Shown here: piece after piece, positions 11,936 to 15,544 of the stretch
How the letters are laid out: the number at the start of each line of letters is the position of its first letter
Numbering within the stretch: position 1 is the first letter of the stretch
Made by a program: the position numbers and the translations under genes
Assembly (NCBI GenBank): GCA_035532475.1
Contig: DATKQY010000034.1
Location: 1 to 15,544 of the forward strand
Origin: DATKQY01 sp035532475
Lineage (GTDB): Bacteria > Actinomycetota > Acidimicrobiia > Acidimicrobiales > Bog-793
Length of the DNA stretch: 15,544 bases
Reading direction: 5' to 3'
The notes under the pieces: model-generated
Told to the model about the DNA's origin: nothing
Database searches by the model: none
Seen by the model: only the letters and a program-made list of their open reading frames with translations

Positions 11936-14125
11936 TCAGGGCGCAGCGGCGAGCGGCGGTGCGAGGAGTCCGGCGAGAGTGTCGATCGCGTCGACAAGCT
12001 CGTCGAGCTCGCTGAGGACCAGCGCGCATGCCGCGCGTCCCCCGAGCGCGTCGGCGAGCTCGCCGTGCAGGCGGCGGAGCGGCGGCCAGCCGGCCCCGGC
12101 GGGGACGTCGTGACGCGCGTCCGCCGGTACCGCGACGAGCGCCACGATCTCGCCCGCCGCCGTGTCGAAGGCCGCGGCGAGCGGGGCCGTCTCGGGGAGG
12201 GGCGCCGGGATGCGCCCGGCGCGGATGTCCGTGCGCAGCGCGTGCACGACGATGCCGGTGCGGCGCAGCCCGGCGAGCACGCCCGAGCTCTCCGCGAGGT
12301 CGATACGGCGCGCTGCCGGCTCGGCGGCCGAGCGGGCGACGGCCGCGTCGGCGGACGAGCGGGCGAGCCTGGTCTGTCGGGAGAGCGAGCGGAGCGTCGC
12401 CTCGTCGAAGCTCGCCTCACCGGTGAGGGCGCGCAGCACCGCCCGCAGGTACTCGCGTTGTTGTTGCGCAAGGGCAACGAGCGAGCGCCGGGCTTCCTCC
12501 CGTGACCATGTTGGCCACAGCGCGTAGACGACGAGGGCGAGACCGCCGCCGACGACTGTGTCCACTAGCCGGTCGATCGCGGTGGTCAGCGTGCCGGGCG
12601 TCACGAGCGAGATGAGCAGCACGACGACGCCGGTCAGAAAGCCGGTGAAGATCGCGTAGTTCACCTGGAAGGTCGCGCACGCCGCGACGGCGAGCGCTCC
12701 GAGCACGATGACCGTGGCCGCTTCGCTCGGGTGGAGCGCGACGCCGACAAGGCCGGCCAGCAGCACGCCGAGGCAGGTCCCGAGCATCCGGGCGATCCCG
12801 CGCAGGAACGTCGCCCCGAAGTCGGGCTTGAGCACGATCGTCGCGGTCACAGGAACCCAGTAGCCGCGTTGCAGCGGCGAGTGGAGCGCGAGGAGCTCTG
12901 CCAGTGGGACGACCGCGGCGAGGCGGACGGCATGCCGGCAGGCAGGGGAGCGGAGCGTGAGGTTGGCGCGGAGCTGCTCGGCTCGCGAACGGAACCAGTC
13001 GCCGAACGCGTCGGGCTCAAGGGCCGGGCGGTGGAAGTCGGCAGCGATCCGGACCGGCCCGGCGGGCCGCAGCGCCAGCGATGCGACGCTGCGGAGCTGG
13101 CCGCCGAGCGCGGCGATGCGGTCGAGCAGCGCTGCGAGAAGCGCCCCCGTCGTCGGGTCGCCCGCTCCCGACGCGAGATCACGGGTCGATCTGGCAGCGA
13201 GCTCGGCGACCGCCTTGTCGAGCGCGACGGTGTCGAAGGGCTCGCGCTGTTCGAGGGCGCCCGCGACGCCGTTCATCGCGAAGGAGGCGAGTGTGAGCGT
13301 CCGGCGCGCCGTGTCGAGGATGCCCCGGAGCTCGGCGCCCGCCTGCTGCTCGAGTCGCCAGACCGTTTCGTCGATCACGACGAGCTCGAGTCGCAGCCGT
13401 CGCCCGAGGTCGAGCAGGCTGCGGAGCGCGCTGGCGTCAGCCCGACCGATGAGGGAGGGCGAGCTGAGGAGCCCCTCGGCGGCATCGAGCGCGCCCGCCG
13501 CCGCGAGGCTCGACGGTGCGGGGCCCGGCACCGTCAGGCCGGCGAGCAGGCGGTAGGCGTCGGCGAGCGCGCGCCGCTCGACCCGGAGCCCCGCCGACCA
13601 GCGGGTCATCGTCACGAGCAGGATCTGCACGGCCCCGCCGATCGCGACGAACCCCGCGAGCTGGAGCGCCTGGGGCGCGGGCTCGGAGAAGCGGCCGAAG
13701 ACGATCATCGCGATCACGGCCTGGGTCCCGACCGAAGCCCCGGGGTTGCCGACGGCGACGAGCATGCCGCCGGCGAAGCTCCACGGGGCAAGGAGGGCGA
13801 TGTGGAGCCAGCCGACGTGGCCGGTCACCGAGCCGACGAAGGTGGAGACCGCCATGGCGATGGTGACCGCCGCCATGGTGAGGCGCGGCGGCCGCGATCC
13901 GCCCATGAGCGAGGGCACGCCCACGAGGAGCGCCCCGGCCGCCATGCTCGCCGCGGCGCCGCGGTCACCGGCGGCGAGCCCGGCGGAGAGGACCGCCACG
14001 ATGCCGAACGCGACCCGCAATCCCGGCAGGACGAGGAGCGCGGAGCGGTCGATCCGACCGACGCCGCGAATCGTCCCGGTGACGAGCCCCCGCTGTCCCC
14101 TATCGGCGTCGGGGGCGTCGGGCAT
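11936..14125 (-). CDS. FUSC-family (fusaric acid resistance / YccS-like) membrane protein
   Basis: The 729-aa protein has two membrane blocks, about 30-175 and 395-540, each of several segments. A soluble helical region lies between them (180-390) and a cytosolic helical domain at the end (545-729). The second block begins with the family signature (LQRGYWVPVTATIVLKPDFG, near 415) and continues RGIARMLGTCLGVLLAGLVG. FUSC proteins are putative exporters of aromatic acids and other small compounds; many have no proven substrate. The ATG at 14125 lacks a clear ribosome site, so the start is uncertain by a few codons. It lies 58 bases downstream of the ketopantoate reductase gene on the same strand and may be co-transcribed with it. 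No partner periplasmic adaptor is present, as expected in a Gram-positive. Confidence 0.85.
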   Translation of the reverse strand: MPDAPDADRGQRGLVTGTIRGVGRIDRSALLVLPGLRVAFGIVAVLSAGLAAGDRGAAASMAAGALLVGVPSLMGGSRPPRLTMAAVTIAMAVSTFVGSVTGHVGWLHIALLAPWSFAGGMLVAVGNPGASVGTQAVIAMIVFGRFSEPAPQALQLAGFVAIGGAVQILLVTMTRWSAGLRVERRALADAYRLLAGLTVPGPAPSSLAAAGALDAAEGLLSSPSLIGRADASALRSLLDLGRRLRLELVVIDETVWRLEQQAGAELRGILDTARRTLTLASFAMNGVAGALEQREPFDTVALDKAVAELAARSTRDLASGAGDPTTGALLAALLDRIAALGGQLRSVASLALRPAGPVRIAADFHRPALEPDAFGDWFRSRAEQLRANLTLRSPACRHAVRLAAVVPLAELLALHSPLQRGYWVPVTATIVLKPDFGATFLRGIARMLGTCLGVLLAGLVGVALHPSEAATVIVLGALAVAACATFQVNYAIFTGFLTGVVVLLISLVTPGTLTTAIDRLVDTVVGGGLALVVYALWPTWSREEARRSLVALAQQQREYLRAVLRALTGEASFDEATLRSLSRQTRLARSSADAAVARSAAEPAARRIDLAESSGVLAGLRRTGIVVHALRTDIRAGRIPAPLPETAPLAAAFDTAAGEIVALVAVPADARHDVPAGAGWPPLRRLHGELADALGGRAACALVLSELDELVDAIDTLAGLLAPPLAAAP

Positions 14126-14183
14126 CGCACCATCGTGCCGGGAACCGGCCCGGGACGCGCCGATCGGCGCGCGGATGCCCCCT

Positions 14184-15158
14184 CTACGGCGCGTCGAGGA
14201 GCGCCAGGACCTTCTCGCTCGACATCGACCCTGGCGGCTCGCGCCGCCGGGCGAGGTCGTTCGCCAGCCGCTGGAGCAGGGTGTTCACAGGAGTCGGCAC
14301 GCCTTGCAGCCGGCCGAGGAGCGCGATCTCGCCGTTCAGGTAGTCGGCCTCGACGCTCCCGGCGCCTCGGGCGAGGCTCTGCCAGGACGAGCCGCCCGAG
14401 CGCATCTCGCCCCCGACCGGCTTCATCGTCACGAACTCGCCGTGGCGCATCCTGAAATCCTCGTCGCTCACGCTCGAGATGCCGGCGGCCGCCAGGCACG
14501 CCATGCCCTCGGAGCGGGCGCGTACCGTCAGCTCGTGGCCGTGGTCACCGATGCCCACCACGGCCTGCACCGCGTTGCCGAGGTTGCTGATCAGCTTGCG
14601 GTACTTCCAGGCCATAACGTCGTCGATGGCCTGCGACTCGAAGCCGCCACCCCGAAGCGCCTCGGCGAGCTCGTCGTCGACGGCGTCGTGACCCGAGGGC
14701 GCGCGGCCCGTGTCGAGGATGCCCGCGACGGGTGAGGAGGACTCGATGATCACGCCGGGCGAGAGGTGGGCGGCAGGCATGAGCACGACCATGCCGTGGA
14801 CCTCCGGGAAGACCCGGAGCGCCATGCGCTCGTTCTCGACGCCGTTCTGGGCACAGACGACGGGCATTCCAGCCGGCGCGCAGGCGGCGAGGTCGCGCAG
14901 CGCGGCCTGAGTGTCCTGGGTCTTCATGGTGAGCAGGACGACGTCGCCGGGGCGAAGCCCTGCGCGGGCGGGGTGGTCGACGACGGGAATGCGGACGGTC
15001 GTGCTGCCCTCCGGCGAGTCGACCCGCAAGCCGTCGGCGGCGATGGCGTCGTGGTGGGCGCCCCGGGCGATCAGGACCGTGTCGCTGCCGTGGGCGAACA
15101 GGCGCGCGCCGATCGCTCCGCCGATCGCCCCGGCGCCGTAGACGATGTAGCGGGTCAT
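14184..15158 (-). CDS. 2-dehydropantoate 2-reductase (PanE/ApbA family)
   Basis: The 324-aa protein has the full family layout: an N-terminal Rossmann domain with GAGAIGG (8-14), the AQNGVEN block (103-109), and a C-terminal helical domain with AWKYRKLISNLGNAV (183-197) and SVEADYLNGEI (268-278). K185 and E270 align with the catalytic Lys and substrate-binding Glu of E. coli PanE. The reaction is NADPH-dependent reduction of 2-dehydropantoate to pantoate for coenzyme A. The family is large with many paralogues acting on other 2-keto acids, and no other pan gene is in the window, so the symbol is withheld. ATG 15158 has GGAGGGAG five bases before it. Confidence 0.88.
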   Translation of the reverse strand: MTRYIVYGAGAIGGAIGARLFAHGSDTVLIARGAHHDAIAADGLRVDSPEGSTTVRIPVVDHPARAGLRPGDVVLLTMKTQDTQAALRDLAACAPAGMPVVCAQNGVENERMALRVFPEVHGMVVLMPAAHLSPGVIIESSSPVAGILDTGRAPSGHDAVDDELAEALRGGGFESQAIDDVMAWKYRKLISNLGNAVQAVVGIGDHGHELTVRARSEGMACLAAAGISSVSDEDFRMRHGEFVTMKPVGGEMRSGGSSWQSLARGAGSVEADYLNGEIALLGRLQGVPTPVNTLLQRLANDLARRREPPGSMSSEKVLALLDAP

Positions 15159-15202
15159 CCGGTCTCCCTCCGTCGGGTCTGCTCGATCGTGGTCCCCATG
15201 GC

Positions 15203-15208
15203 ACGGTA
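15203..15208 (-). promoter_or_regulatory. Candidate -10 box (TACCGT) for the ketopantoate reductase gene
   Basis: The TANNNT hexamer on the minus strand lies 44 bases before the ATG at 15158, leaving room for a short leader with the GGAGGGAG ribosome site. No clear -35. Confidence 0.35.
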
Positions 15209-15277
15209 GGCGGGCGGAGGGAGAATCGTGCTGTCGCGGCGTCCGGGTCGCCGGAAATGCGGTCGGTTCGCCGCGAG

Positions 15278-15283
15278 TATCCT
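15278..15283 (+). promoter_or_regulatory. Candidate -10 box (TATCCT) for tRNA-Ala
   Basis: The hexamer lies 54 bases before the mature tRNA 5' end. The predicted start near 15290 opens a leader beginning with ACGTTTGGACC, a sequence repeated after the tRNA. It is the same hexamer as before the phosphoesterase gene. Confidence 0.45.
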
Positions 15284-15337
15284 TCTAGGCGACGTTTGGA
15301 CCGGGCCGCACGACCATCCGATCCGGCGTCGTCCCTC

Positions 15338-15410
15338 GGGGGTGTAGCTCAGCTGGTAGAGCGCCACGTTCGCAACGTGGAAGTCGGCGGTTCGAGTCCG
15401 CTCACCTCCA
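15338..15410 (+). tRNA. tRNA-Ala(CGC)
   Basis: The 73-base cloverleaf is complete: acceptor GGGGGTG/CACCTCC, D arm GCTC/GAGC, anticodon arm CCACG-TTCGCAA-CGTGG with anticodon CGC, and T arm GGCGG-TTCGAGT-CCGCT. The acceptor has a G3-U70 wobble pair, the identity signal for alanyl-tRNA synthetase, agreeing with the anticodon. The discriminator is A. The CCA end is not encoded. Confidence 0.97.
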
Positions 15411-15418
15411 CTGAGAGG

Positions 15419-15454
15419 TCTTCACGTTTGGACCTCCCACATCTTCACGTTTGG
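15419..15454 (+). repeat. 13-base direct repeat TCTTCACGTTTGG, two copies
   Basis: Copies lie at 15419-15431 and 15442-15454, a 23-base period, right after tRNA-Ala. The inner part ACGTTTGGACC also occurs before the tRNA at 15292-15302. The first copy lies in the loop and right arm of a small stem (GAGGTC 15415-15420, GACCTC 15431-15436). Confidence 0.7.
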
Positions 15455-15467
15455 GTGTGACATTGAG

Positions 15468-15493
15468 CGAACGGCCCCCTCGGGGGCCGTTCG
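15468..15493 (+). terminator. Strong hairpin terminator after tRNA-Ala
   Basis: CGAACGGCCCC (15468-15478) pairs perfectly with GGGGCCGTTCG (15483-15493) across a CTCG loop, an 11-pair stem. It lies 58 bases after the tRNA. A T-rich tail is lacking, as is common for actinobacterial terminators. Confidence 0.75.
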
Positions 15494-15541
15494 TCGCGTC
15501 TCTGGCTGTCTCGAGGCGCGTCGCGACCCCAGGAGATCACG

Positions 15542-15544
15542 ATG
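15542..15544 (+). CDS. Start codon of a gene cut off by the window end
   Basis: The window ends on an ATG with AGGAG (15531-15535) six bases upstream, typical spacing for a ribosome site. Only the start codon is visible, so nothing can be said of the product. Confidence 0.5.

Overview
The window looks like ordinary chromosome from a high-GC actinobacterium, most likely a deep branch such as Acidimicrobiia. The reasons are very GC-rich coding with GTG starts, a BldD-type regulator, a DivIVA/Wag31-like coiled-coil protein, a SepX/GlpR-like divisome membrane protein and a DUF1876 protein. There are no insertion sequences, phage genes, CRISPR arrays or biosynthetic clusters. Lineage is inferred from gene content only.

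Layout. 1-43 is the 5' part of a tRNA-Lys(UUU), minus strand. 190-456 (-) is a DUF1876 protein, divergent from an adenosine-specific kinase (606-1088, +). After a 522-base gap come a PAS-PAS-PAS-GGDEF-EAL protein (1611-4052, +) and a BldD-family regulator (4158-4706, +). These converge on a minus-strand pair, a DivIVA-like protein (4809-5996) and a secreted phosphoesterase (6131-7132). Divergent from that pair are tldD and tldE (7295-10043, +). These converge on a short zinc-ribbon gene (10099-10500, -), which matches the HrcA-controlled redox chaperone Ruc of mycobacteria and has a perfect CIRCE operator over its promoter. moaC (10646-11149, +) and a SepX/GlpR-like membrane protein (11300-11857, +) follow. 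A FUSC-family membrane protein (11936-14125, -) and a ketopantoate reductase (14184-15158, -) come next. tRNA-Ala(CGC) with a strong terminator hairpin and the start codon of a cut-off gene close the window.

How the parts fit. Two themes stand out. The first is signalling: an enzyme with both c-di-GMP-making and c-di-GMP-degrading domains lies directly upstream of a regulator of the BldD family, whose Streptomyces member senses c-di-GMP. Here three of the four ligand-binding signature residues are kept and one Asp is lost. The regulator gene has an apparently leaderless promoter with a perfect palindrome between the -35 and -10 regions. The second is the ruc-moaC-sepX segment, which resembles a shortened form of the mycobacterial Rv0991c-Rv0996 neighbourhood. 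Here the CIRCE/HrcA control of ruc can be seen in the sequence itself. Several genes share a pattern in which a TANNNT -10 box lies 6-7 bases before the start codon, which suggests leaderless mRNAs are common in this organism.
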